Assembly (NCBI GenBank): GCA_903930255.1
Contig: CAIYYA010000339.1
Span: forward strand, 1-56,641
Origin: an uncultured beta proteobacterium
GTDB lineage: Bacteria > Pseudomonadota > Gammaproteobacteria > Burkholderiales > Burkholderiaceae_C
DNA length: 56,641 nucleotides
Reading direction: 5' to 3'
The stretch's first letter is position 1. Every line of letters begins with the position of its first letter. The notes beneath the pieces are model-generated. The model ran no database searches. It had not been told where the DNA came from and saw nothing but the letters and a program-made list of their open reading frames with translations. This document shows, piece by piece, positions 17,266 through 26,043 of the stretch. A program made the translations under genes and the position numbers.

Positions 17266-18327
17266 TCATTCGAATTTGTTGGGCTTTGGTGCGAACTTGC
17301 TTGTCGCCTCCCACAAGCCATTCAGGTACACGGCGCCGAGCGCCCGGTCATACAAGCCATAGCCGGGTTTGCCGGTTTCTCCCCAGATCATGCGGCCGTG
17401 GTCGGGTCGCACATAACCGGTAAAACCAATGTCGTGGTAAGCCCGGACGATGGCTGCCATGTCGAGCGAGCCATCGCATGAGTTGTGGGTGGACTCGTAA
17501 AACGTGCCGTCAGGCTCTACCTTCACATTGCGCAGGTGACCAAAGTGGATGCGCCCCTGGCTGCCAAACTCGCGCACCAAAGACGGGATGTTGTTGCAAA
17601 GGTCAGCGCCCAGTGAGCCAGAGCACAGTGTCAGCCCATTGGCGGTTGAATCCACGATGCCGATCAGACGAGCCAGATCATCCCGATTTTTGACGATACG
17701 CGGCAAGCCAAAAATGGGGCGTGGCGGGTCGTCCGGGTGCATGGCCATCTTGACGCCCACTTCTTCGGCCACCGGGATGACGGCTTTGAGGAAGTATTCC
17801 AGGTTCGACCACAGCGCTTCTTCGTCCACCGCCTTGTACTCGGCTAGCAGGCTTTTGAGTTGTTCGGGCTTGTAGCTGGCATCCCAGCCGGGCAGGGAAA
17901 TGCCTTTTTCCGGGTCGATTTCAGCCACTGCTGCGGCATCAAACGCCAGCGTGGTCGAGCCGTCGGGCAAAACCTTGGCCATCTCGGTGCGGGTCCAGTC
18001 AAACACCGGCATGAAGTTGTAGCAAATCACCTTGACGCCGACCGCAGCGCAGTGGCGGATGTTTTGCACAAAGTTGGCAATCAGCCGCTCGCGCGAGGGT
18101 TTGCCGAGTTTGATGTCTTCATGCACAGGCACGCTCTCGACTACTTCAAATCTCAGATTCACGCTTTCAATACGCGCGCGCAAGGTTTGCAGTTTGTCCA
18201 TCGGCCAGATTTCACCCACTGGCACATCGTAAATGGCCGAGACGATGCCATACAGGCCCGGAATCTGGCGAATGTATTCCAGCTTGACCGGGTCTGATTC
18301 GCCATACCAGCGGAAAGTCATTTTCAT
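17266..18327 (-). CDS. uxuA: D-mannonate dehydratase
   Basis: 353-residue enzyme dehydrating D-mannonate to KDG in the glucuronate branch. It starts [21 protein letters not shown], has the PVHEDIKLG segment, the [11 protein letters not shown] motif, and metal/active-site stretches [25 protein letters not shown] and RPDHGR. Shorter than E. coli UxuA (394) but in the range of many bacterial homologues. The ATG at 18327 follows AGGAG; a TTG three codons upstream is less likely. It is last of the uxaC-uxuB-uxuA operon. Confidence 0.95.
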   Translation of the reverse strand: MKMTFRWYGESDPVKLEYIRQIPGLYGIVSAIYDVPVGEIWPMDKLQTLRARIESVNLRFEVVESVPVHEDIKLGKPSRERLIANFVQNIRHCAAVGVKVICYNFMPVFDWTRTEMAKVLPDGSTTLAFDAAAVAEIDPEKGISLPGWDASYKPEQLKSLLAEYKAVDEEALWSNLEYFLKAVIPVAEEVGVKMAMHPDDPPRPIFGLPRIVKNRDDLARLIGIVDSTANGLTLCSGSLGADLCNNIPSLVREFGSQGRIHFGHLRNVKVEPDGTFYESTHNSCDGSLDMAAIVRAYHDIGFTGYVRPDHGRMIWGETGKPGYGLYDRALGAVYLNGLWEATSKFAPKPNKFE

Positions 18328-18384
18328 GGGAGTCAACTCCTGGGATGTTGGGGTGAAGTCAAGATGCTCATGGCGTTTGCGTCA

Positions 18385-19848
18385 TCAGAGCGAAACTTGC
18401 GGCGCGGTGGCCACCTCGGGGTTTTGCGCCAATTGGCTGAAGGCGGCTAGCAGTTCAGCTGTGAACTCCTCATGCTGGGCCAGATCGGTGCCAAATATTT
18501 TCTGAATTGAGAGCAGTCCATGGACTATTTCCTTAGGCTCAAGGCTACTTTTTGCCTGCAAAAGAATCTCGCTTGAGAGGGGGTCGTTCAGCACACTGCC
18601 CGGCGTGTGGGCGGTTTTGACGGCAAAGTGCATCCAGCCTGCAATGGCCGTGGTCAACGCGGGGCTTGGCAGGCCGCGCGTCAGCCGCTCGCGCAAGGTG
18701 GCCAGCAGGCGCTGCGGCAGTTTTTGCGAACCATCCATGGCAATTTGCAAGGTGCGGTGTTTCAGTGCCGGATTGCGAAAGCGTTGTTTGAGCTGTTCCA
18801 CATAGTCCGCTGGGTCGACGCCAGTAGGGGCGTGCAGCACTTCCAGCACCTCAGCCCACAAGTCACTGAGCAGGTTGCTGATCAAGGGCAACTGCATGGC
18901 GTCGGCCACGGTTTCGCGCCCGGTGAGTTGACCCAGGTAGGCCAGGGTGGAGTGGGCGCCATTGAGGCAGCGCAGCTTCATGGCCTCCCAGGCTTCGATC
19001 TCGTTGGAAAACACCGCGCCACCCAGCGTCCAGTCGGGTCGATCCTGGTTAAAGTCGTCTTCAATAACCCATTGCACAAAACCTTCGGTGACGATCGGCC
19101 AGGCGTCCGTCATGCCGAGCTGGCTGTTGACATAGGCACGGTCAGCATCGGTGGTGGCGGGGGTGATGCGATCCACCATGGTGCAGGGAAAACGCACCTC
19201 CCGCATGATCCACGCGGCTAGTTCACTATCAATTTTGGCAGCAAAGGCGAGCACGGCGGTCTTGGCAGTTTTGCCGTTGTTGGGCAGGTTGTCGCAGCTC
19301 AGCACGGTAAACGGCGGCACACCTGCCGTGCGGCGCAGGCGTAGGGCCTGCACGATCAGGCCCAAAATGGTCTTGGGCTGGGTCGGGTTGGCCAAATCAG
19401 CGGCCACCATGGGGTTGTTTAGCAACAGTTGGCCGCTGGCAACGTCAAGGTAATAGCCCTTTTCTGTCACCGTCAGGCTGACGATGCGGGTGCTGGGCGC
19501 TGCCATGTGCGCCAGCACCTGTGCCAGATCAGCCGCGCCACCGAGCAGATCGATGATGGCGCCCACCACACGCAGTTGCTCTGATTCGGCAGAACGCTCA
19601 AGCAGTGTGTACAGGCCGTCTTGCGGCAGCAGCGCATCGCGGGTGCTGGCGGTCATCAACCCAGCACCGATGATGCCCCAGCGCAGGTCGCCACTGGCCA
19701 GCACGGCGTCGGTCATCACGGCCTGATGCGCGCGGTGAAACGCGCCCACGCCCAAGTGCACGATGCCGGGCTGCACCTGGCTGCGCTCGAAGTTGGGGCG
19801 CTGCACGCCAGTGGGCAACTGATTGAGGTTGGCATTGCAGAGTTGCAT
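18385..19848 (-). CDS. uxuB: Fructuronate reductase (mannitol dehydrogenase family)
   Basis: 487-residue NAD-dependent long-chain dehydrogenase of the MtlD/UxuB family, reducing D-fructuronate to D-mannonate. Motifs: HLGVGAFHRAHQAVMTD, GIIGAGL, LTVTEKGYY, the catalytic/conserved SCDNLPNNGKTAK, VDRITPAT and the LNGAHSTLAYLG segment. Length matches E. coli UxuB (486). The open frame extends 49 codons upstream into unrelated sequence; MQLCNANLNQL was chosen. No separate tagaturonate reductase (uxaB) is present, so this enzyme might also serve the galacturonate branch, or uxaB lies elsewhere. Confidence 0.92.
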   Translation of the reverse strand: MQLCNANLNQLPTGVQRPNFERSQVQPGIVHLGVGAFHRAHQAVMTDAVLASGDLRWGIIGAGLMTASTRDALLPQDGLYTLLERSAESEQLRVVGAIIDLLGGAADLAQVLAHMAAPSTRIVSLTVTEKGYYLDVASGQLLLNNPMVAADLANPTQPKTILGLIVQALRLRRTAGVPPFTVLSCDNLPNNGKTAKTAVLAFAAKIDSELAAWIMREVRFPCTMVDRITPATTDADRAYVNSQLGMTDAWPIVTEGFVQWVIEDDFNQDRPDWTLGGAVFSNEIEAWEAMKLRCLNGAHSTLAYLGQLTGRETVADAMQLPLISNLLSDLWAEVLEVLHAPTGVDPADYVEQLKQRFRNPALKHRTLQIAMDGSQKLPQRLLATLRERLTRGLPSPALTTAIAGWMHFAVKTAHTPGSVLNDPLSSEILLQAKSSLEPKEIVHGLLSIQKIFGTDLAQHEEFTAELLAAFSQLAQNPEVATAPQVSL

Positions 19849-19862
19849 AGGGGTCGTCCGGT

Positions 19863-21284
19863 TTAATCTACGACGCCGGGAATGGCGAAGTAATGTTTGG
19901 CATTGCGGTAGCTGATGTCTTGCACCATCGCACCAAAGGTGTCGAAGTCGGGGGGGATTTCGCCCGCTTGCATCCAGCCACCTACCAGGCCACACAACAC
20001 GCGACGGAAATATTCATGGCGCGGGAACGATAAAAAGCTGCGCGAATCGGTCAGCATGCCGACAAAACGCGAGAGTAGCCCCAGGTTGGCCAGGCTGACC
20101 ATCTGCCGGCGCATACCCTCAATGTGGTCGTTGAACCACCAAGCCGAACCCATTTGAATCTTGCCAGGACTGGAGCCGTCTTGAAAACACCCCATCAGCG
20201 TGCCCAACACCTCCAGATGATTCGGGTTGAGCGAATACAAAATGGTTTTTGGCAGTTGTCCTTCGCTTTGTAGCGCGCTCATGAAGGCGGCCAGTTTCTG
20301 CGCAATGGGCTCGTCACCGACGGCATCAAAGCCGGTGTCAGGCCCGAGTTTGGCAAACATGGCGCTGTTTTGGTTGCGCATGGCCGCTAAGTGCAACTGC
20401 ATCGCCCAGCCACGCTTGAAGTTCATGCGACCTACTTCCAACAGCACGGCGGTTTTGTAGATCGTTGCGTCTTCTTCGGTGGGTGCAAGACCCGCGCGCA
20501 TGCGGTCAAAGATGGCGTGGATCGCCGCCTTCGGTGCAAAACTGGCAAAGGGGCCGACCAACCCGTGGTCAGATGCGCGCGCACCCAACTCATGAAAGGC
20601 TTGATGGCGTTGGTCGAGTGCGCGGATCAAGGCCGGGTAGCTGTCGATCACCACATCGGCGGCGCTGCCCAAGCGTTCCAGGTAAGCGTTCCAAACCAGC
20701 AGGTCATCGGTGGCCAGTGCTCGGTCAGGTCTGAAGCTGGGCACCATCACCGGCTCACCGGGTTGGCGCTTGGCAGCGTAGGCTGTGTGGTGCTCCAGCG
20801 TGTCAGCTGGGTCATCGGTGGTGCCGACTGCGCGCACGTTCATGCGCATCAGCAGTGAGCGCGCACCAAACTCAGGCGTCGTGATCTGAGCGTTGCAGGC
20901 TTCCCAGATCATCGGGGCGCTGCGCTCATTCAATGGCTCATGAATGCCAAAGTAGCGTTGCAGCTCCAGGTGCGTCCAGTGGTAAAGCGGGTTTCCCACC
21001 AAGTGCGGCACCGTTCTGGCCCAGGCAAGAAAGGTCTGGTAATCGGGTTCGTGGCCGGTGATGTCGGCCTCGGGCACACCATTGGAGCGCATGGCACGCC
21101 ATTTGTAATGATCGCCCCCAAGCCAGGCATGCGCCATGTTCTTGAAACCAGCATTGCTCGCGATATCTGCCGGAGGCAAGTGGCAGTGGTAGTCGATGAT
21201 GGGCATGCTGGCGGCGTAGTCGTGGAACAACTGCTGGGCGCACGCATCCGGCAAAAGAAAGTCGGCATGCAAAAAAGGTTTCAT
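19863..21284 (-). CDS. uxaC: Glucuronate/galacturonate isomerase
   Basis: 473-residue uronate isomerase converting D-glucuronate to fructuronate and D-galacturonate to tagaturonate. The start MKPFLHADFLLP and metal site DYHCHLPP (H33, H35) are typical of UxaC. Further marks are VRAVGTTDDPADTLEHH, FRPDRAL and GMLTDSRSFLSFPRHEYFRR. Length matches E. coli UxaC (470). Upstream in-frame starts add up to 22 residues lacking family similarity. It heads the uxaC-uxuB-uxuA operon and is divergent from the uronate TRAP operon. Confidence 0.95.
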   Translation of the reverse strand: MKPFLHADFLLPDACAQQLFHDYAASMPIIDYHCHLPPADIASNAGFKNMAHAWLGGDHYKWRAMRSNGVPEADITGHEPDYQTFLAWARTVPHLVGNPLYHWTHLELQRYFGIHEPLNERSAPMIWEACNAQITTPEFGARSLLMRMNVRAVGTTDDPADTLEHHTAYAAKRQPGEPVMVPSFRPDRALATDDLLVWNAYLERLGSAADVVIDSYPALIRALDQRHQAFHELGARASDHGLVGPFASFAPKAAIHAIFDRMRAGLAPTEEDATIYKTAVLLEVGRMNFKRGWAMQLHLAAMRNQNSAMFAKLGPDTGFDAVGDEPIAQKLAAFMSALQSEGQLPKTILYSLNPNHLEVLGTLMGCFQDGSSPGKIQMGSAWWFNDHIEGMRRQMVSLANLGLLSRFVGMLTDSRSFLSFPRHEYFRRVLCGLVGGWMQAGEIPPDFDTFGAMVQDISYRNAKHYFAIPGVVD

Positions 21285-21356
21285 GTGGACATCCAAGGTG
21301 GGTAACATTGACGAATTGGCGACTCTACACCAAACAAAATTCAAATTCAATCAATT

Positions 21357-21371
21357 TGAAACGCTGTTTTA
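21357..21371. promoter_or_regulatory. Candidate KdgR operator between uxaC and uronate dctP
   Basis: TGAAACGCTGTTTTA has the arm pattern of the two other candidate sites with one arm mismatch. A half site (TTTCA within AAGTTTCAAAAAA) lies near 21431, just upstream of the TRAP promoter candidate. Confidence 0.4.
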
Positions 21372-21443
21372 AGTTTATTTTCAATAAACACTTTATCTTG
21401 TGCGGTGCAGCAAAAAATAAATGGAATTAAGTTTCAAAAAATA

Positions 21444-21472
21444 TTGAGTACTGTTTGATTTTGGCGTATATT
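21444..21472 (+). promoter_or_regulatory. Promoter for uronate TRAP operon
   Basis: TTGAGT, a 17-base spacer and TATATT, a good sigma-70 pair about 80 bases before the binding protein start. A TTTCA half site lies immediately upstream of the -35 box. Confidence 0.5.
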
Positions 21473-21552
21473 CGCCGAACTTGCAGTGGCGGCTGGCGTA
21501 TCCGGGCAAGTTTGTTTAGTGGTGTTTCCCTTTTATTCTCAGAAACGAGGCA

Positions 21553-22530
21553 ATGATGAACAGCAAAATGAAAAAACTTTTGGCAGTGGCCGCAGCTTGT
21601 TTGTACGTAACAGGCAGCGCCGTCGCTCGCGATTTCCGCTCGGCGGATGTGCACCCGCTGGATTACCCTACGGTGATGACGGTCAAAAAAATTGGCGAAA
21701 TCATCAGCCAGAAGACCGCTGGCAAATACAACATCAAGGTGTTTGGCAACAGCTCGCTGGGTTCTGAAAAAGACACGGTTGAGCAGGTGAAGATTGGTGC
21801 GCTGGACATGGTGCGCGTGAATACCGCTGCTTTCCACGGCATCGTGCCTGAATCGATGGTGCCATCTTTCCCATTCATCTTCCGTGACATCAATCACTTC
21901 CGTCATGCCATGAATGGCCCTGCTGGCGACGACATCCTGGCTGCATTTGACAAGGCTGGTTTTGTCGGTCTGGCTCTGTGGGAGTCTGGTGCTCGTTCAA
22001 TTTACGGCAAAAAGGCAGTCCGTAACCTAGCCGATGTCAAGGGCATGAAGATTCGTGTGCAGCAGTCTGACTTGTGGGTGAGCCTAGCGCAAGCCATGGG
22101 TGCCAACCCCACGCCCATTCCGATGGCCGAGGTGTACACCGCATTAAAGACCGGTCTGGTTGACGCGGCGGAAAACAACTACCCTTCGTATGAGACTGCC
22201 AAGCACTTTGAGGCAGCGCCGGTTTACAGCGAAACCCAGCACGTTATGGCCCCTGAAGTTCTGGTGTTCTCCAAAAAGGTTTGGGACACCCTGAGTGCAG
22301 AAGAGCGCAAAATTGTTCGTGATGCCGTCAAGGAAACTATTCCCTACTACATTGACCTGTGGAGCAAGAAAGAACTGGCTTCCAAAGATGCTGCCAAAAA
22401 GGCCGGAGCCACCTTTGTCAGCGATGTCAACAAGGCTGAGTTTGTGGGAGTCATGAAGCCGGTTTGGGACAAGTTCTCTCCAACACCTGAACTGAAAGCA
22501 CTGGTTCAAAAAGTCGTCAACACCAAGTAA
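21553..22530 (+). CDS. TRAP transporter periplasmic binding protein, probable hexuronate receptor
   Basis: 325-residue DctP-family receptor with signal peptide MMNSKMKKLLAVAAACLYVTGSAVA. Ligand-site segments are VRVNTAAFHGIVPE, MKIRVQQSDLWVSLAQAMGANPTPIPMAEVYTAL and VDAAENNYPSYET. Sequence and location between uxaC and uxaA support D-glucuronate/D-galacturonate binding; related Polaromonas receptors are known to bind these sugars. It differs clearly from the dicarboxylate DctP earlier in the window. The start has GAGGC upstream. A hairpin terminator separates it from the permease genes. Confidence 0.92.
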   Translation: MMNSKMKKLLAVAAACLYVTGSAVARDFRSADVHPLDYPTVMTVKKIGEIISQKTAGKYNIKVFGNSSLGSEKDTVEQVKIGALDMVRVNTAAFHGIVPESMVPSFPFIFRDINHFRHAMNGPAGDDILAAFDKAGFVGLALWESGARSIYGKKAVRNLADVKGMKIRVQQSDLWVSLAQAMGANPTPIPMAEVYTALKTGLVDAAENNYPSYETAKHFEAAPVYSETQHVMAPEVLVFSKKVWDTLSAEERKIVRDAVKETIPYYIDLWSKKELASKDAAKKAGATFVSDVNKAEFVGVMKPVWDKFSPTPELKALVQKVVNTK

Positions 22531-22563
22531 GTCGGAATACGACGTTAAGGTTTGACGATATCG

Positions 22564-22595
22564 CCCGAAAGTGTTTCGATGCTTTCGGGTTTTTA
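22564..22595 (+). terminator. Intra-operon hairpin after binding protein gene
   Basis: Perfect 8-base stem CCCGAAAG/CTTTCGGG with a 10-base loop followed by TTTTT. It lies between the binding protein and the small permease gene. It looks like a partial terminator that keeps receptor mRNA in excess over permease mRNA. Confidence 0.75.
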
Positions 22596-22608
22596 TTGGA
22601 GTGAAGTG

Positions 22609-23103
22609 ATGAAATGGCTAACCTGGCTGAATTCACGACTGTCGCGGTGGGCGCTGTACATCGCCGTGTCGTGTCTGATCGGCATTGTCGGCGTGGTGTT
22701 TGGGTCGGTGGTTTGGCGCTACTTGCTCAATGATGCGCCCTCGTGGTCTGAACAAGTGGCGCTCATTTTGGTGATCAACGTTGCCATGTTCGGTGCCGCA
22801 GCCGGTGTTCGTGACGAGGGGCACATCGGCATGGAGTCCCTTACGGGGCTGCTGCCGCCCAAGGCCCAGTTTTGGGTTGGCAATATTGTGGGTGTGATCA
22901 CGATTGTGTTTGGTGGCTTTCTCTGCTGGGGTTGCTGGAGCATGGCGCGTTCAGTCTGGGCAAATCAGATCCCGACGCTGGGGATTTCCGAAGCCTTCCG
23001 TTACTTGCCTTGCGTCGTCGCAGGCGCAATGATTATTCTGTTTTCTATTGAACATCTGATCGCGATGTCGTCGAACAAGAAGGTGATCCCATCATGGCAC
23101 TAA
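22609..23103 (+). CDS. TRAP transporter small permease subunit, uronate type
   Basis: 164-residue DctQ-family protein with four membrane helices (about residues 14-34, 47-65, 84-106, 127-146). The signature VVWRYLLNDAPSWSEQVALILVINVAMFGAAAGVRDEGHIGME is typical. The ATG at 22609 has TTGGAG upstream and lies after the hairpin; an earlier start at 22552 would translate through the terminator stem and was rejected. It overlaps the next gene by 10 bases. Confidence 0.92.
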   Translation: MKWLTWLNSRLSRWALYIAVSCLIGIVGVVFGSVVWRYLLNDAPSWSEQVALILVINVAMFGAAAGVRDEGHIGMESLTGLLPPKAQFWVGNIVGVITIVFGGFLCWGCWSMARSVWANQIPTLGISEAFRYLPCVVAGAMIILFSIEHLIAMSSNKKVIPSWH

Positions 23104-24452
23104 CCGTTCTCTGCATCAGCTTTTTGGTATTTCTGGTGCTCGGGGTGCCGGTGGCTTTCTCGATCGCGCTGAGCTGCATTGCCACCTATTGGGCGGAGGG
23201 GTTTCCGCTGGAGCTGGCTTTTCAGAACATGATCTCTGGCATGAACGTGTTTTCGTTTCTCGCCATTCCCTTTTTTATTTTTTCTGGCGAGTTGATGCTG
23301 CATGGTGGTATTGCCGACAAGATCGTCAGCTTTGCCCGCAACATGGTGGGGCATCGCCGGGGCGGCCTGGGCATGGCCAATGTGGTGGCTTGTACCTTGT
23401 TTGGCGGTGTCTCGGGCTCACCGGTGGCTGACGTTTCGGCCATGGGCGGCGTGATGATTCCCATGATGAAAAAAGAGGGTTACAGCGCGGATTACGCGGT
23501 GAATGTCACCACCCACGCCTCGCTGTGTGGCGCGCTGATGCCGACCTCCCACAACCTGATCATTTATGCTTTTGCCGCTTCCAGCAGCAGTGGCCTGCTC
23601 GCCGGCAAAGACATCATGGTGAAAGGCGTGTCGATTGGTGAGTTGATGTTTGCCGGTTTGTTGCCGGTGCTGGTGCTGATGGTATGCATGCTGTTTGCCG
23701 CCTATTGGGTGGCCAAAAAAGAGGGTTACCCGATTCGCCCTGATGGCAGCAGCACACTGGACAAGTTTGCCGGTTGGCACGCAGTCATTACCTCGGGTGT
23801 GGCAGCGTTGCCGGGCATGTTTGTCGTGGTCATCATTCTGGGCTGCATCATCATGGGCGTGACCACCGCTACCGAGGCGGCAGGCATCGCCGTGGTCTAT
23901 TCGCTGTTGCTGACCTTTATCGGCTATCGCACCATGACCTGGGACAAGCTCATGAAAGCCGGTGCCAAGGCTGCCAAAACCACCGGTGTGGTGCTGTTGC
24001 TGATTGGCGTTTCCACCATGTTCCAGTACATCATGACGATTCTGGAGATCCCCGACCAAACCGCCAAGCTGTTGCTCAGTGCCACCACCGACCCGCTGGT
24101 GATGTTCTTTTTGATTAACCTGATTTTGTTTCTGCTGGGCACCTTCATGGACATGGCTTCGACCATCCTGATCTGCACGCCACTGTTTTTACCGCTGGCG
24201 ATTCAAATGGGCATGGGGCCGGTGCAGTTTGGCATCGTCATGCTGCTCAACTGCGCACTCGGTTTAAATACGCCGCCAGTGGGCACCACCCAGTTTGTCG
24301 GGTGTGCCATTGGTGATGTGTCGGTGGAGCAGGTGATGAAGAGCATCTTGCCGTTTTATGGTGCCTTGTTCGTGGTGATGCTGGTGGTGACCTACTTCCC
24401 GGCGTTCTCCACCTGGATACCCAGCCTGATCAAAGGGTCACCGGTATTTTGA
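23094..24452 (+). CDS. TRAP transporter large permease subunit, uronate type
   Basis: 452-residue DctM-family permease with about 12 membrane segments. Motifs: IPFFIFSGELMLHGGIADKIV, GGLGMANVVACTLFGGVSGSPVADVSAMGG, TTATEAAGIAVVYS, FLLGTFMDMASTILICTPLFLP and LNTPPVGTTQFVG. It overlaps the small subunit gene by 10 bases and is followed by palindromic repeat D and uxaA. The equivalent of the region altered in the other DctM reads MPTSHNLIIYAFAAS here, the normal hydrophobic form. Confidence 0.93.
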   Translation: MALTVLCISFLVFLVLGVPVAFSIALSCIATYWAEGFPLELAFQNMISGMNVFSFLAIPFFIFSGELMLHGGIADKIVSFARNMVGHRRGGLGMANVVACTLFGGVSGSPVADVSAMGGVMIPMMKKEGYSADYAVNVTTHASLCGALMPTSHNLIIYAFAASSSSGLLAGKDIMVKGVSIGELMFAGLLPVLVLMVCMLFAAYWVAKKEGYPIRPDGSSTLDKFAGWHAVITSGVAALPGMFVVVIILGCIIMGVTTATEAAGIAVVYSLLLTFIGYRTMTWDKLMKAGAKAAKTTGVVLLLIGVSTMFQYIMTILEIPDQTAKLLLSATTDPLVMFFLINLILFLLGTFMDMASTILICTPLFLPLAIQMGMGPVQFGIVMLLNCALGLNTPPVGTTQFVGCAIGDVSVEQVMKSILPFYGALFVVMLVVTYFPAFSTWIPSLIKGSPVF

Positions 24453-24456
24453 ACCG

Positions 24457-24523
24457 AATGCCATCAAAACCATAGCTGCTTACGCTTGTCTGGCAAGGAC
24501 TTCGGGCATATTTTGCTAATAAA
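24457..24523. repeat. Dispersed palindromic repeat, copy D
   Basis: AATGCCATCAAAACCATAGC, then TGCTTACGCTTGTCTGGCAA and GGACTTCGGGCATATTTTGC, filling the whole gap between the uronate permease gene and uxaA and ending at the uxaA start codon. It shares TAGCTGCTT.CGCTT with copy A. It supplies the leader of uxaA and no clear ribosome binding site is visible in it. Confidence 0.6.
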
Positions 24524-26038
24524 ATGACGCAATCTTTACTGATCCGCTTGCACGCCAATGACGACGTGTTAATTGCCACCCAGCAACTGTTGCCTGGCAT
24601 GGCGCTTGAATCTGAAAACCTGGTGGTGGCCGACCTAGTGCCGCCCGGGCACAAGCTGGCAGCGCACGCCATTGCAGCCGGCCAGCCGGTGCGTCGCTAC
24701 AACCAGATCATTGGTTTTGCCACGGCAGACATTGCAGCGGGTGAACATGTTCACTCGCATAACCTGGCTATGGGTGACTTTGAGCGTGACTACGCCATCG
24801 GGCAAGGCATACATGCGCTTCCCAAGGTGACGCAGCCAGCTACGTTCATGGGTTTTCAGCGCGCTAACGGCAAAGTAGGCACGCGCAACAGCATTGCCAT
24901 CATGGCATCGGTCAACTGCTCGGCCACTGTGGTGCGCGCCATTGCCCGGCATTTCACTGCTGAGCGATTGGCCGATTACCCCAACATTGACAGCGTACTG
25001 GCGCTGCCACACCCGTTGGGCTGTGGCATGGGCGCAGCGGGGGAAGGCATGGACATTTTGCGCCGCACCCTGGTGGGTTATGCGATGCATCCCAATTTTG
25101 CGGGCGTGCTCCTGGTTGGGTTGGGGTGCGAGCAAAACCAGGTGTCCGCCCTGATTGAGCGTGTCAGTGGGCGCGAGAGCGGCATGTTGCAACACCTGGT
25201 GATGCAGGCCGAAGGTGGCACCACAGCGGCTATTCAGAAGGGCATTCGCTTGGTCGAGGGCATGCTGGCGCGTGCCAACGCCTTTGAGCGCGAAGCAGTG
25301 TCGGTGGCTAATTTGATCGTTGGCCTGAATTGTGGCGGCTCAGACGGCTATTCAGGCATCACCGCCAACCCGGCGTTGGGCGGCGCATCTGACTTGTTGG
25401 TGGCGCATGGCGGCACCAGCATCTTGTCAGAAACACCCGAAATTTATGGCGCTGAGCACTTGCTAACACGCCGTGCTGCCAGCCCGGAGATCGCGCAAAA
25501 GCTCATCGCTCGCATCGACTGGTGGAAAGCCTACACCACGCGCAACGGGGGCGAAATGAACAACAACCCCTCGGTGGGCAATAAGGCCGGGGGCTTGACC
25601 ACCATTCTCGAAAAATCACTGGGTGCCGTGGCCAAAGGCGGCACCAGCACGCTGCAAGGCGTGTACGAATACGCAGAACCAGTTGATGCCAAAGGGTTTG
25701 TCTACATGGACACACCGGGCTACGACCCGGTTTCTGCCACCGGTCAGGCCGCCGGAGGGGCGCAGGTCATCTGCTTTACCACCGGGCGTGGCTCGGCTTT
25801 TGGCTGCGCCGGGGTGCCCACGATCAAACTGGCCACCAACAACGCGCTGTTTGAGCGCATGCGTGACGACATGGATGTGAACTGCGGCGACCTGATCACC
25901 GGCACACCCATGGCCGAGATCAGCCAGCGCATTTTTGCTGCCATCATTCGCCACGCATCTGGCGAGCAGGTGCGCAGCGAGGTTTTAGGCTATGGCAACG
26001 ATGAGTTTTTGCCCTGGCAAGTAGGCGCTGTCATGTAG
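24524..26038 (+). CDS. uxaA: Altronate dehydratase
   Basis: 504-residue iron-dependent dehydratase converting D-altronate to KDG in the galacturonate branch. An N-terminal SAF-like domain (about 1-90, HANDDVLIATQQLLPG...AGQPVRRYNQIIGFA) is joined to the large catalytic domain, with GFQRANGKVGTRNSIAIM, the cysteines of ASVNCSATV and LPHPLGCGMG, VGLGCEQNQ, LNCGGSDGYSGITANPALG and FTTGRGSAFGCAGVPTIK. Length matches E. coli UxaA (495). It is the last gene of the uronate TRAP operon. Confidence 0.95.
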   Translation: MTQSLLIRLHANDDVLIATQQLLPGMALESENLVVADLVPPGHKLAAHAIAAGQPVRRYNQIIGFATADIAAGEHVHSHNLAMGDFERDYAIGQGIHALPKVTQPATFMGFQRANGKVGTRNSIAIMASVNCSATVVRAIARHFTAERLADYPNIDSVLALPHPLGCGMGAAGEGMDILRRTLVGYAMHPNFAGVLLVGLGCEQNQVSALIERVSGRESGMLQHLVMQAEGGTTAAIQKGIRLVEGMLARANAFEREAVSVANLIVGLNCGGSDGYSGITANPALGGASDLLVAHGGTSILSETPEIYGAEHLLTRRAASPEIAQKLIARIDWWKAYTTRNGGEMNNNPSVGNKAGGLTTILEKSLGAVAKGGTSTLQGVYEYAEPVDAKGFVYMDTPGYDPVSATGQAAGGAQVICFTTGRGSAFGCAGVPTIKLATNNALFERMRDDMDVNCGDLITGTPMAEISQRIFAAIIRHASGEQVRSEVLGYGNDEFLPWQVGAVM

Positions 26039-26043
26039 TGCTG

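Noticed and set aside
18328-18336. Three-codon extension of uxuA beginning at a TTG
   Set aside because: The TTG overlaps the spacer after AGGAG, and MKMTFRWYG is the family start.
22552-22608. Earlier start of the uronate TRAP small subunit at 22552
   Set aside because: The extra residues would be read through the hairpin and T-run. The ATG at 22609 has a good ribosome site and a normal family N-terminus.
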